Below, in pieces: positions 10,926-19,924 of a DNA stretch of 64,000 nt (positions are counted from its first letter, which is position 1; each line of letters opens with the position of its first letter). This DNA is from Lepidostoma basale (lineage: Eukaryota > Arthropoda > Insecta > Trichoptera > Lepidostomatidae), in assembly GCA_022606425.2 (NCBI GenBank), contig JAHDVF020000240.1, forward strand, positions 3,061,501-3,125,500. Reading direction: 5' to 3'. Under the pieces are notes generated by a model that saw only the letters and a list, made by a program, of their open reading frames with translations, did not search any database and was not told the DNA's origin. Made by a program: the position numbers and the translations under genes.

Positions 10926-11218
10926 ACTAATTAACTAATCACCAAGCCGTCTTCCCGAAGGGGTAGACAGAATGAATGGACTGCCACACTTTAACCGATG
11001 AGGCACTCCAACCTTCTCTTTTCGCCAACGTCCACAAAATAAATCTTAAACAAATAATATAGAATAAAACGATAAAAAAATAAAATAACAAAATAAAAAC
11101 AATATAACGCATAATGTTCTTTTAGACGGTGCACATGTTGTCAGCTGGACGATCCGGACTTTTGTGTTTATTAAATTTATATTCCACGTTCTTTTAAATA
11201 ACTGTAATTAGGCACTTC
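10926..11218 (-). mobile_element. dRTE-A copy, longer form
   Basis: It has the same internal junction as the 7188 copy and extends further 5' (TGCACCATCT, TCCGGATCGTCCAGCTGAC) to GTGCCTAATTA, matching 36720-37070. The central GGTTCGCAACCC block is deleted in this copy. Confidence 0.7.
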
Positions 11219-11286
11219 TAGAAAACAGACGTTTTCATTCGTATGAATTAAAATCTATTAATATTATCATCATCATCCAGATAGGC

Positions 11287-11645
11287 CAGAGGTTCCCAAA
11301 CTTTTTTATCCCGTAGACACCTTGCCGATTTTTTATATTTTTTGTAGACTCCCTGCTTTCCTAAAATAGGTTTTTTTAGGCCAAAAAAAATCCGAAACCA
11401 AAATTCGTTCGCGACCATTTTTTTTAGCTCAGTTGGGGAATATCCGTTCTTTTCAAAAAAGGCCGCTAAAGATTTCGAAATTCATTTTGCGGTTTAATAT
11501 TCGGGTTTAATATAGTTGAACCATCTCGTGGATCCCCATTTACATCTCATGGACCCCCAATTTTGTATTGTCACAATTGTCGTAGACCCCTTGCAAGTTG
11601 TCGTGGACCCCTGGGGGTCTATATAGACCATTTTGGGAATCACTG
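11287..11645. mobile_element. hAT-type MITE with 8-bp target-site duplication
   Basis: The ends are CAGAGGTTCCCAAAC and, inverted, CAGTGATTCCCAAAA. Flanking 8-mers AGATAGGC (11279-11286) and AGTTAGAC (11646-11653) match at 6 of 8 positions. The TIR pattern CAGNGGTTCCCAAA and 8-bp duplication are typical of hAT transposons. The interior repeats TAGACCCC/GTGGACCCC motifs and has no transposase. Confidence 0.75.
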
Positions 11646-12188
11646 AGTTAGACCAACAACAGAGCTAATACTTAGTAGCTTTGTATTAGTTTGATACATA
11701 ATAATATCAAAAGCATGATTATAATGAATATCATCCCTTATTAAGCCAGCGGTAAGAAATATACCACGTAAATTTATGAACTTAGGTATGTATCAAAGAA
11801 ATTTCCAAACAATGTAAACCACCTTTGGTGTACGAGTAATAGCGGTGATGTAAACACATCCGCCACGAAACGTAGTTTGGCGTCGGCGTCGCGGTGGAAA
11901 CGTTCTATTTACGGCGCCGGCGTCGGCCCGCGTCCTTATATTAAATTAATTTCATATTTCACGTGGGCCGCATCAATCATGGGAAAATGAACACTTTTAT
12001 CGATGGCATTGACACGCTTTATGGCGATTTTTAAGGTGACCTTGGGCCGTTTGAACATTACGATTATTGCGTGATATATGGAATAAAAAGCGAATCACGT
12101 AACTGATTAGAAAGAAACGAACCAGAAGATGGTAGCGAATAAAAAAATAGCATAAAAGCGAAACACGAGACTAATCAGAAAGCAGAAC

Positions 12189-12220
12189 CAGAAGATGGCA
12201 GTGAGCTGCCGAAACCGGTC
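12189..12220 (+). ncRNA. Hammerhead-like motif, family H6
   Basis: Order: CAGAAGA, unpaired U, GGCA-gugagc-UGCC stem II, GAAA, CCGG, UC. The layout equals a hammerhead core with palindromic ACCGGU stem III. The core deviates at position 4 (A for U), which is expected to hurt catalysis. A partial copy lies 65 bp upstream (CCAGAAGATGGTAGCG). Confidence 0.5.
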
Positions 12221-12235
12221 GGATACAAGAACAAT

Positions 12236-12430
12236 GACGACCTTCGTGGCCGAATAAATGCATTGACTGCCACCCCGAAGGTTCTGGGTTCGATTCCTGG
12301 CGAGGGTAATGTGATTGTCACACTGTCTTTGGTCTGGTGCAGAATTGACGAGACAATAAAATGGCGATAGATTAGCTACCTATCACATGTCACGAGAATC
12401 ACTATGATAGCTATAATAATACCCTTTACA
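12236..12430 (+). mobile_element. SINE S1 (tRNA-derived)
   Basis: The head GACGACCTTCGTGGC...GGTTCGATTCC carries tRNA-like A and B boxes for RNA polymerase III. The body CACTGTCTTTGGTCTGGTG, GACAATAAAATGGCGATAG and CTACCTATCACATGTCA is shared with copies at 31074, 34208, 42775, 44052 and 62484. The A box here is altered (GGCCGAATAAATG). It has no coding capacity and is presumably mobilised by a LINE. Confidence 0.8.
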
Positions 12431-12574
12431 TCAATTTGGCTCATGCTGTCATGATGTAAAGAGCGATTCAACAATTATAATAAAAAAGAAAAAAAAAAGT
12501 GGATTTTAACATTATAAACTGTTAAGTTAAAAAAACTTTGTTTTATGTATCACAATTGTATTTTTATTTTTCGC

Positions 12575-12610
12575 GACAGCTGTTTCGTCAACCTATGTTG
12601 ACATCATCAG
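12575..12610 (-). ncRNA. Hammerhead ribozyme motif, H1 left arm
   Basis: Minus strand: CTGATGA, U, GTCAAC-auag-GTTGAC stem II, GAAA, CAGCTG, UC, then GCGAAAAA. All core bases C3 to A9 and G12 to A15 match the hammerhead consensus. Stem III is the palindrome ACAGCUGU with no loop, so it would be stable mainly as a dimer. Predicted cleavage lies after the GUC corresponding to 12575-12577. Confidence 0.75.
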
Positions 12611-12648
12611 GTGTTACAATAATAGGTACATATTGGATTCTAATACAC

Positions 12649-12684
12649 CTGATGATGTCAACATAGATTGACGAAACAGCTGTC
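12649..12684 (+). ncRNA. Hammerhead ribozyme motif, H1 right arm
   Basis: Plus strand: CTGATGA, U, GTCAAC-ataga-TTGACG hairpin, GAAA, CAGCTG, UC at 12684. The core is intact. It faces the left-arm motif head to head with 38 bp between them. Confidence 0.75.
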
Positions 12685-12724
12685 GCGAAAAATAAAAATA
12701 CAATTGTGATACATAAAACAAAGT

Positions 12725-12971
12725 CTGACGAATTTTTATGAATTAAAACACTGTTTTTTCCACTTTTGAGTTCATTTTTCTCGGCATGTTTCGAAGACTT
12801 TTACACCTTCATCATCGGGAGAGCGATATACCGACCAAATGATGAAGGTAAGCCTTCGAAAAATTTCGAGAAAAATAAACTCAAAAGTGGAAAAAACAGT
12901 GTTTTAATTTATAAAAATTCGTCATTATGGAATTCCACAGTGTTAACGCCTTAAGATTATTTAAATAAAAA
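12725..12971. repeat. H2 palindromic element with 10-bp target-site duplication
   Basis: Inserted into an H1 arm and flanked by AAAACAAAGT at 12715-12724 and 12972-12981. The arms carry CCACTTTTGAGTTCATTTTT and CTCGGCATGTTTCG inward, and end outward in ATGGAATTCCACAGTGTTAA. The minus core at 12783-12818 is CCGATGA, U, GAAGG...CTTC, GAAACATGCC. The plus core near 12834-12868 is decayed (GAAAAATTTC). Confidence 0.8.
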
Positions 12972-13610
12972 AAAACAAAGTTTTTTATTTTAACAGCTTA
13001 TAATCTTAAAGTATCATAGTGTTTCGGCCAAAACAATGGATATTAAACTAAATATAGGTGAATTTTAAAAAGAGTTATGAATCTTATTTCTATAAGCGTG
13101 TCTTATATATATTTCTTCATTTGCTATTAACATCGCCAAATTAGATAAAAAAATCGAGATTCTGTGGCAAAGACAAACCCTGTTACGGTCTCTGAAGCGT
13201 CGTTCGTAGAACGAACCACGTGACACATTAAGTTCTAAGTCCTATTTTTTTAAAATCACATTTTATTGATAGTCTGCGTTTAAAACACAGCGTGCGAGAA
13301 TACGGTAGGGCCAATCTTTATCCCAAGTACAAGATCAATCGAAGTACACTCATCCCTTGATTTAAGCGATAGATGCGTTACAAGGAATTCCGCGTAAATC
13401 AAAATCTCGTAAACCGAGGCATAGAGAGTATTCGAATATGGAAAAAAGCACAGGTTCCTTCTTCTTCTTCATGGTAACAATCCCGAGGATTGGTCTTCAT
13501 CAAGCTTCATGTTCCAGAAAATTAAAATCCTAGTTTAATGATACTTGAAGTTTATAATAATAGAGAAATAGATTCTTACCGTTAAAATTTAAAACACTGT
13601 TATATAATAA

Positions 13611-13889
13611 TATCACCAACCTGCCTCTGGTGATGCCGGTGGGGAGAGCAATCAAACTGGTGAAAGTTATCGCTTCGGAGATCGACGTATTTCATATTCG
13701 TGAAAGTACGTTCAGAAGACAAATACTCTTGACTTTGGAGAATATCTTGTATTCCTAATCTCGAACCATCTCTCATGCGTTCCTGGTATTATATATAATA
13801 TTTTTATGTTTTACCTGAACTCTATAGATGCCTTAAGCTAAAATTGTTGTTTGTAATATCTTTTGAGAAAATAAATTGATTTGATTTGA
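13611..13889 (+). mobile_element. LINE-G 3' end
   Basis: Encodes NLPLVMPVGRAIKLVKVIAS and EIDVFHIRESTFRRQILLTL, then stop. These are the last residues of a Jockey/CR1-like reverse transcriptase. The untranslated end runs to AATAAATTGA and a (TTTGA)n microsatellite tail. It lies in an H1b arm between two ATCAC repeats. Confidence 0.75.
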
Positions 13890-13922
13890 TCACAATTTAT
13901 TTTTATTCACTGAGAGTGTCGC

Positions 13923-13958
13923 GACAGCTGTTTCGCCAACCGATGTTGGCATCATCAG
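13923..13958 (-). ncRNA. Hammerhead ribozyme motif, H1b left arm
   Basis: Minus strand: CTGATGA, U, GCCAAC-atcg-GTTGGC, GAAA, CAGCTG, UC. Perfect core and a six-pair stem II. Compared with H1a (GUCAAC/GUUGAC), the second stem II pair has changed from U-A to C-G, so pairing is preserved. Confidence 0.78.
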
Positions 13959-13999
13959 GTGTTACAATAAACTGTTAATAATATTGTTTATTGTAACAC

Positions 14000-14035
14000 C
14001 TGATGATGCCAACATTAATTGGCGAAACAGCTGTC
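14000..14035 (+). ncRNA. Hammerhead ribozyme motif, H1b right arm
   Basis: Plus strand: CTGATGA, U, GCCAAC-atta-ATTGGC, GAAA, CAGCTG, UC at 14035. Perfect core. The outermost stem II loop pair differs from the left arm. Cleavage is predicted after C14035, before GCTACACTCTC. Confidence 0.78.
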
Positions 14036-14798
14036 GCTACACTCTCAGTGAACAAAAATAAATTTTGATATTATAACAGTGTTTTAAATTTTAACAATAA
14101 TAATGTTGAAGTATCATAGTGTTTCGGTCAAAACAATTTACTATTTAAGAAATATATTCCAAAGAAAGAAATAAAATAAAGGAAATAATGTAATTTATAA
14201 AAATAATTTATGTTGTAATTATGTTTGGATTGTATGTTTGTAGATATTTGATATGAATAAGCGTTTAAAACGAAAATTGTGTTTTTCTCTTTTGCTGGTT
14301 TGAAATTATCATCTCCAAATACATTTTTTATTTTCAAATTAAGAGACAGACCCTCCTTGTTCATAGATAGCTTTTTATTAATGTATTTTTTGCTAACGCA
14401 TACTGTTCATATTGTGCACAAATATTTCGCAGGTATCTTTACAAGTTCCAGATTTTTATAAATGCGTCTTTAAAAAACTGAACATCCGTTTATTAAAAAT
14501 AAGCTATTGACCGTGTAAAGATTCACCGCATGGTAACTGAGACGAAGTGACCAGTGACATAAGTAAATTCCTGTTAGGACTATCGCGCGGGCTAGACGTG
14601 CATACGTACGTTAGGTGTGTACATTTCTTGTAATTATTTTATACTGGTGGACCCGAAAACGCTTCGCTATAGCTATATTCAAATATATCGCTATAGCTAT
14701 ATTACAGAATACATGGATTTCACAAATATAATTGAAGTTCGATATTAACTAATTTATGCCATTCTTCGGAATATATCCAACAGCACGTTTCTCAAAAT

Positions 14799-14940
14799 CA
14801 TCATCATCATCAGCCTTTAGTCGTCCAGTGGCTTCCATTTCCGACTTCCACAACTCTCTATCCTTCGCCGCTCTGTGCCATTGACCTCCTGCTACTTTCT
14901 TGATGTCATCAGACCATCTGGCTTGTGGTCTGTCAGGATT
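14799..14940 (-). mobile_element. LINE-C-like 3' end
   Basis: Minus strand reads DRPQARWSDDIKKVAGGQWH, then RAAKDRELWKSEMEATGRLK and DDDD. This is the C-terminal GRPxxRWxDD block and the DRxxWxxxEEA end seen in family C. It abuts a dRTE-A copy. Confidence 0.75.
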
Positions 14941-15071
14941 GGTGGTGATGAGGTTCGAAACCCATCACACCGCGTCTCCCGCGGGGGCGAAAGAGAAGGA
15001 TGGAGTGCCACATCGGTTAAAGCATGGCAGCCCATTCTTTCTGCCTACCAAATGGTTAGTTAGTTAGTTAA
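14941..15071 (+). mobile_element. dRTE-A copy, plus strand
   Basis: Contains GAGGTTCGAAACCCATCACA, CCGCGTCTCCCGCGGGGGCG, GGATGGAGTGCCACATCGG, the RTE-A end CATTCTTTCTGCCTACC and a GTTAGTTAGTTA tail. It keeps the best B-box-like GGTTCGAAACCC of the group. The 5' part is truncated at a LINE-C-like end. Confidence 0.75.
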
Positions 15072-15632
15072 ATTATTTTTAGATTACTCGACGTTTAATT
15101 CGCGAGTTCAGAACCACGGGTGAAAGTTGAATTTAGTACCGTAACGCAAGTGTTAAAGTGAAACCGCGTAAATCGAGGGATTTGTGTGTATTAGTATACA
15201 TTTCTAACAAACGCAAAGAGCCTGATTTTAACCAGCAAGTCATCCTTCGTATCGTCCTTAAGGGTATCTTTAACACGGTCGTATTACTCCGGGTGACATA
15301 TTGACAGGTCGCTGGAGTGAAGAGGGTGTAGGGGGCTGCTCTCGCATTGTATGCGGAAGGATAAATCATACGTGAATATGTCATAAGGATCGTTTGAATA
15401 AAGTGTCGCTTGTCGCGTACTTTACACGATATTCTCCGCTCATGAAAATAGTCTCCGGACCACTTTCTTCAATATTTGTGACGAATTTATTTATCACTAA
15501 CATCTTATATTTTACAAATTTGAAATTTTATAAACTAACTAACTAACTAACTAACCATCACGCCGTCTCCCCAAAGGGGTAGGCAGAAAGAATGGCCAGC
15601 CACACTTTTCTTTCCTGACATATTTCTTCTAC

Positions 15633-16135
15633 ATGAGGGAGTATGGTAGTTATCCGTGGCTCTATCTAATGCTTGGAACCAATTCATTACAGCTTCGAAG
15701 AGATGGGCATTTCATTACCCATTTCTTAAAATTAATCAGGCGATATTTCGAGAACTTGGCTGTGCTAGAGGATGTTGGTCTTTTTGAATAAAGTGTCGCT
15801 TGTTCCCGATAGATTTCTCTGACGGCGACAGCACAGATTGTTTTACCTATCGGCCACCAGAACCAATTTGCCTCTGGTGACGCCGGTAGGAAGAGCAATT
15901 AGTCTGCTGAACGCGGTCTCCTCGGAGATCGACGTCTTTCATATTAGTGAAGGTATGTTCAGGGGACAAATACTCTTGACTTTAGAAAGTATCTTGTCTT
16001 CCTAATGTCAAACCATCTATAATGCGTTCCTGTGGTATTTTTTATAATATTTTATCTGTACTCAATAGATGCCTTAAACTTTTTCCTCTTTGTTATGTGT
16101 TTTGAGTTAATAAACTGATTTGATTTGATTTGAAT
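15633..16135 (+). mobile_element. LINE-G 3' fragment with coding end
   Basis: Plus strand reads MREYGSYPWLYLMLGTNSLQ, LRRDGHFITHFLKLIR and VLEDVGLF, then in another frame LPLVTPVGRAISLLNAVSSE. It ends in TTTGATTTGATTTGA. The same REFGSYPW...LGTNSLQIRR order occurs at 54841 on the minus strand. It is inserted in RTE-A. Confidence 0.8.
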
Positions 16136-16436
16136 TCCTCAACATTCATACATCGTGTCATGCACGCGCGTCGATCTCTCTGACTCTTCACGTAGCCGAC
16201 ATTCGGTATTTGATTTATTTGATCATGCCACGTTTTCCTCAGTCTTCCTCTTTTTCTAGTTTCATTTACATCGTTAACATATATATTTTTACCATTCTTT
16301 CTTCATTCATTCTTTCCATGTGTCCAAACCATCTAAATGATCCTTTCATTATTTTGTTCATAACACCATCATTCGCACCGCATTCACTTCTTATATTTTC
16401 ATTCGACACTCTATCATACACAGAGTATCCACACTT

Positions 16437-16608
16437 TTTTTTTTTTAAAAGACTAACTCTAAATATCAATGATATTATAATTTATTTTACAATCTTCAAT
16501 GTGAGCAGAAAATAGCTCATTATTATAAAGAAGGAATCTGGTCGTGTCCAGGCTCGAACCCATGTCCCCTTGATCAGAAGCCAAGCGTTCTATCCCCTAG
16601 GCCACCAT
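16437..16608 (-). mobile_element. SINE S2 (tRNA-derived) inserted in RTE-A
   Basis: Minus strand: GGTGGCCTAGGGGATAGAAC (A-box region), ATGGGTTCGAGCCTGG (B box), then a body TGAGCTATTTTCTGCTCACA and an A-rich tail (poly-T at 16437-16446). A second copy at 47903-48080 matches over the full length. Removing it rejoins RTE-A sequence. Confidence 0.85.
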
Positions 16609-16919
16609 TCGATTAGAGATCTCATTTCTACTGCATTTATTTTACTTTCATCCTTCTTTTGCCAGTTCCATGCTTCGCTTCCATACATAAGGGTCGGTAC
16701 AAGAACACCATTGTGCACTGCCATTTTAGCTTTTTGGATAGGTTTTTGTTTGAGATGACAAGTGTACCATTCACTTTGTTGCGTGCCCCAATCCCTCTCC
16801 ACTCGTCCATATTTTGTAAACATACTACCTAAACATACAAACTCATCTACTTATACAACGAATACTTTTGTATAAACTTAAACCGTTTAATTCCAAATTG
16901 ATAAATTTCTATTAAATTA

Positions 16920-17090
16920 TTATTCTACTTTTTAGCCTTGACTTTATTATCGGGAGAACAAAAGAAACTGGGTAATATCGTTCTCCTGATGAGGAAAGTG
17001 TGAAAAATCGAAACGTATCGAGAGAACAAAAAAAAAATCGTAATTGGAAAAAAAACTTCACAGAGAATTTAAAATAACGAAGTTTTCACA
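16920..17090. repeat. H2 palindromic element
   Basis: The left arm is decayed (GACTTTATTATCGGGAGAAC). The right arm has a canonical core (see 16986-17019) followed by GAGAGAACAAAAA. Flanks are weakly conserved relative to other H2 copies. Confidence 0.6.
16986..17019 (+). ncRNA. Hammerhead ribozyme motif with stem I, family H2
   Basis: Order: stem I strand GTTCTC (16980-16985), CTGATGA, G-started stem II (GGAAAG...AATC, weak), GAAA, CGTATC, then GAGAGAAC (17020-17027). TCTC pairs with GAGA on either side of the core, and with a 2-nt bulge the whole GTTCTC/GAGAAC helix forms. Stem III is ACGU with cleavage triplet AUC. Stem II is the weak point. Confidence 0.65.
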
Positions 17091-17669
17091 TATTTATATA
17101 TTTACCATAATATTACTAGGATTCCCTACATTAATTGTGCCTTATGTATGTTGATATCAAAACAATGATTAATATATTGAATAAGAACGAATCACACAAC
17201 CTTACGCTAGCTAGTTCTTAATCGCCCGGAATCCTGCAGTTTAGGGTCGTAAGATAAAACGATTAAGTAATTGCGCCTAAGTCTCTTAGGTAATTCTCAG
17301 CGTCCTTTATATCACGTAATTGTGTATCATTTTGATCTTCGTTAGCAGGGCTACCAACGTAATAAAAATAAATAAATTTCCTAAACGCTTAACACATTCG
17401 CGCGATAATTATCACGTGCTGCCTTTAACTGATATATAATATAATACAATGTTAGCGTTTGACATCACGTATAATTTGATATTTGATAAATATTTTTACT
17501 AAAACTCTGCGTAAATATACATTTCAACAGTTGACGCAGAGTCCATAGAAAGGGTATTTATACCCTTCCTGTGACCACCAGTTCTTTAAATGGGTATTAA
17601 TACCCTTCTCATATACAATGTGTTAACACAAATAACAATCAGAGAACATTATATAATCTGATACATAAA

Positions 17670-17890
17670 TTTTTTCCGAATTGGACACTGTTTTTTCACT
17701 TTTGAGTTTATTTTTATCGACATGTTTTGTAGGTTTAACACTTTGATCATCAGTTTGTATCGTTCTCCTGATGAAGAAGGTGTAAAACATTTGAAACTTC
17801 TCGAGAAAAATATCCTCAAAAGTGGAATAAAACAGTATTTCAATACGAAAAAAATCCTCGTTATGAAATTCCACAGTGTTGTGTTTATTA
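17670..17890. repeat. H2 palindromic element with two cores
   Basis: The arms carry GACACTGTTTTTTCACTTTT / CTCAAAAGTGGAATAAAACA and the outer ATGAAATTCCACAGTGTTG. The minus core at 17719-17753 is CTGATGA...CAAAACATGTC. The plus core at 17768-17802 is CTGATGA, AGAAGG...CATTT, GAAAC, TTCTC. Stem II pairing is largely lost in the plus arm. Confidence 0.7.
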
Positions 17891-17974
17891 AAAGTTACAT
17901 ATTTAAAAAAAAAAATTCAAATAACCTCTGCCAAGAAATTTAAATTAAGAACATTCATATCTGGAATAACTTAA

Positions 17975-18052
17975 TCACTAACCATTAGGCCGTCTCGTTG
18001 AAGGGGTAGGCAGAAATAATGAACTAGGTAGGAGAATAGTTAGTTAGTTAGT
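17975..18052 (-). mobile_element. RTE-A extreme 3' scrap
   Basis: Minus-strand RTE-A end (CACTAACCATTAGGCCGTCT on plus, GGGGTAGGCAGAAATAATG) followed by a plus-oriented GTTAGTTAGTTAG tail. Two tiny 3' ends appear to meet head to head. Confidence 0.55.
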
Positions 18053-18061
18053 TTAATATAG

Positions 18062-18357
18062 AAATTAACCACGGTATGGTTATTATAATTGATGCCAACT
18101 TGTGTCGTTTGGACCCAAGCTTTACCTTAGCTTTTATAATAATAATTAATACGAATGAAAAAACTTATGTTTTTCTAGAAGTTTTATTAAATTTTTTGGG
18201 GGATGACATGTTTCGCCCTTCTAAGGCATTATCAAATATATAATAATAAGTTATTATATTGCCGTGATGAAACTTGGGTCCAAGCGACACTAGTTGGGAT
18301 CATTTATAATAACCATACCATGGTTAAATACAACGTGTTTTATAATTTCATATCTGC
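18062..18357. repeat. H4 element with an H3 element nested at its centre
   Basis: The H4 left arm (AACCACGGTATGGTTATTAT, TGATGCCAACTTGTG) and right arm (TAATAACCATACCATGGTTA) enclose an H3 left arm (18140-18240). Cores: H3 minus at 18205-18235 (TTGATAA, GCCTT/AAGGGC, GAAACATGTC) and H4 plus at 18264-18295 (GTGATGA, A, ACTTGG-gt-CCAAGC, GACA, CTAG, UU). Confidence 0.7.
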
Positions 18358-18914
18358 AAGTTTAAAATGTCTAACCACAAAGTAAGTACTACGAAATTTA
18401 ATATTGTATATTTAGTGCATAGGCATGACAACCCTGCATTTAAAGTCCTAGGTACTCCGTTCACATGCTAGTAAGTAATCTCCCGCCAGTGCATCGTATG
18501 CATTATATTGAGCATATCATAAGGATGGCTATCTGATCTCCGGAGCAGCTGAAATATATACTTACATCTTCATTTTAATACCGATACGGCGGATCGCTCT
18601 GTTGACTTATGATCTGAGATAGGAAGACGGCTGGAGCGAGCCGAGACGAATATCTCTACTTTGTGAACGTTCCAACACAATAACATGACGTACCGAGGAA
18701 GGCAATTCGGAATAAATCATAACGCGAGAGCCTTCATGGGGTATTTTCAAACGATCTCAATGGGTTGAATAATTCAATCCGTGATAAGTATCGCGGCTTT
18801 TATACAGAGATTTATAATAATTGAGTGATCTGCTAGAACTTCTATAGAAAAAATACTAAAGGCACAATGAGTTTTTTCTTTTAATATAACGGCGTTAACA
18901 ATAATAATAATAAT

Positions 18915-19110
18915 AATAATATGCTAACTTTTATAGCGCTGTTTTTGTGATGTAATCACCCCAAGGGCGCATTAAGACGTGTTTTAAATCTAAAAATCTA
19001 AATGTGAACGCTGCATCTGATTTTCGCGATCGGTTAAAAAGTATAGTAGAACAAATTATAAACGTTTAAATTAGATATTAAGGGGTAGGCAGAAAGAATG
19101 AACTGCCACA
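18915..19110 (+). repeat. Unnamed interspersed repeat copy 2, plus RTE-A 3' scrap
   Basis: Matches 5253-5378 (CCAAGGGCGCATTAAGACGT, TTTTCGCGATCGGTTA). A 25-bp RTE-A 3' scrap (GGGGTAGGCAGAAAGAATG) follows at 19081. Confidence 0.5.
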
Positions 19111-19111
19111 A

Positions 19112-19590
19112 ATTAAAAATGTTAGCTAGGAACAGTAAACTAAGCACTGACAATAAACTCCTGATATACAAAACGGTCATAAGGCCGATCTTCACTTAGG
19201 CAGCCCCAATTTCGGGCTATGCAGCTTTGAGTCACATACGAAAACTCTAAATTCTGCAAAATAAGGCTATCCGTTTATCGCTTGGTGCGCCCTCATGGAC
19301 CAGGATCACAGAACTGCACCTAGAATCGGGTATCCCGATGATAAATGAATGCATTCTGAAACTTGCCGAACGTTTTTACAAAGGACGAATTACGACCCAA
19401 ACACCTCCAGCCGCCACAAGCGCCCAAAATCGATCCTCCTTTAGAGGAACACTCCGGGCCACACAAATTAAACCCCCGCATAAACTTACAACCAACCAAA
19501 TCACCTTCCAACAATGTTCCCATCAGACGTAAGAGGAAAAGCAACATGAGCTGAACCTCTGTAAGCCAGAAGATCTAAGTCCAAGTCCAA
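19112..19590 (+). mobile_element. LINE-H (Jockey-like) 3' fragment
   Basis: Reads MLARNSKLSTDNKLLIYKTV, IRPIFT, a stop, AAPISGYAALSHIRKL, a stop, LQNKAIRLSLGAPSWTRITE and LHLESGIPMINECILKLAER, then a divergent end to NLCKPEDLS. The KxxLYKTxIRPI...YGxxxWGxA region and LQNKxLR are standard in the C-terminal part of Jockey-clade reverse transcriptases. The tail is an AGTCCA repeat. The related 3' end is at 51302-51478. Confidence 0.8.
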
Positions 19591-19875
19591 GTCCACAGTG
19601 GAATTTCATAATGAAGATTTTTTTAATGTATTAAAATACGGTTTTATAAACTTTTAAATAAAATCAAGTAGAAAAACCAATTTTAATTTATATAAAAACA
19701 AGTAGAATCGATATGGCTACACTGATTATGTAGGAAACATATCGGGAAAAAAAAAAAGTAAAAAAAAAAAGATTAAAATAATAATAATAATAAGTAAATA
19801 ATCAAAATATATATTTTTTGTAAAAATCTTTTTAAAAAGTATATTTAGTTACAATCCACTGATGTTTATGTGTTC

Positions 19876-19907
19876 GACTTGTTTCGGCATTTCGCTGCCA
19901 TCATCTG
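19876..19907 (-). ncRNA. Hammerhead-like motif, family H6
   Basis: Minus strand: CAGATGA, U, GGCA-gcgaaa-TGCC, GAAA, CAAG, UC, GAAC. Stem II of four pairs is kept; stem III ACAAGU can pair only outermost. Position 4 is A instead of U. Confidence 0.5.
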
Positions 19908-19924
19908 ATATGGTCTGATCTAAG

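Larger units (their letters stand above)
12499..13048. repeat. H1 palindromic element split by an H2 insertion
   Basis: The left arm runs inward from ATTATAAACTGTTAAG through ACTTTGTTTTATGTATCACA to the core. The right arm mirrors it to AAAACAAAGT (12724), is interrupted by an H2 element, and resumes at 12972 to finish AGTATCATAGTGTTTCGGCC and AAAACAATGGATATT. This gives the full arm order: core, AT spacer, ACAATTGTGATACATAAAAC, AAAGTATCATAGTG module, end. The element has no ORF. Confidence 0.8.
13577..14148. repeat. H1b palindromic element interrupted by LINE-G
   Basis: The H1b subfamily has arms GTTAAAATTTAAAACACTGT, TATAATATCACAATTT and TTCACTGAGAGTGTCGC. A LINE-G 3' end (13611-13889) sits in the left arm. 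The right arm finishes TGTTGAAGTATCATAGTGTT and TCGGTCAAAAC, the same outer module as H1a, so both subfamilies share an origin. Confidence 0.75.
15534..16855 (-). mobile_element. RTE-A LINE with two nested insertions
   Basis: The minus-strand RTE-A 3' tail (CTAACTAAC on plus) begins the copy. It is interrupted at about 15633-16135 by LINE-G and at 16437-16608 by SINE S2. The coding remains include RSHAACMT-like, WFGHMERMNEERMV, AVHNGVLVPTLMYGSEAWNW and QKKDESKINAVEMRSL. The rejoined pieces are collinear with intact RTE-A copies, so RTE-A is the oldest layer here. Confidence 0.85.

Noticed and set aside
16535..16608. Possible tRNA gene on the minus strand
   Set aside because: It is the head of SINE S2 with an identical body at 47903 and interrupts an RTE-A copy.
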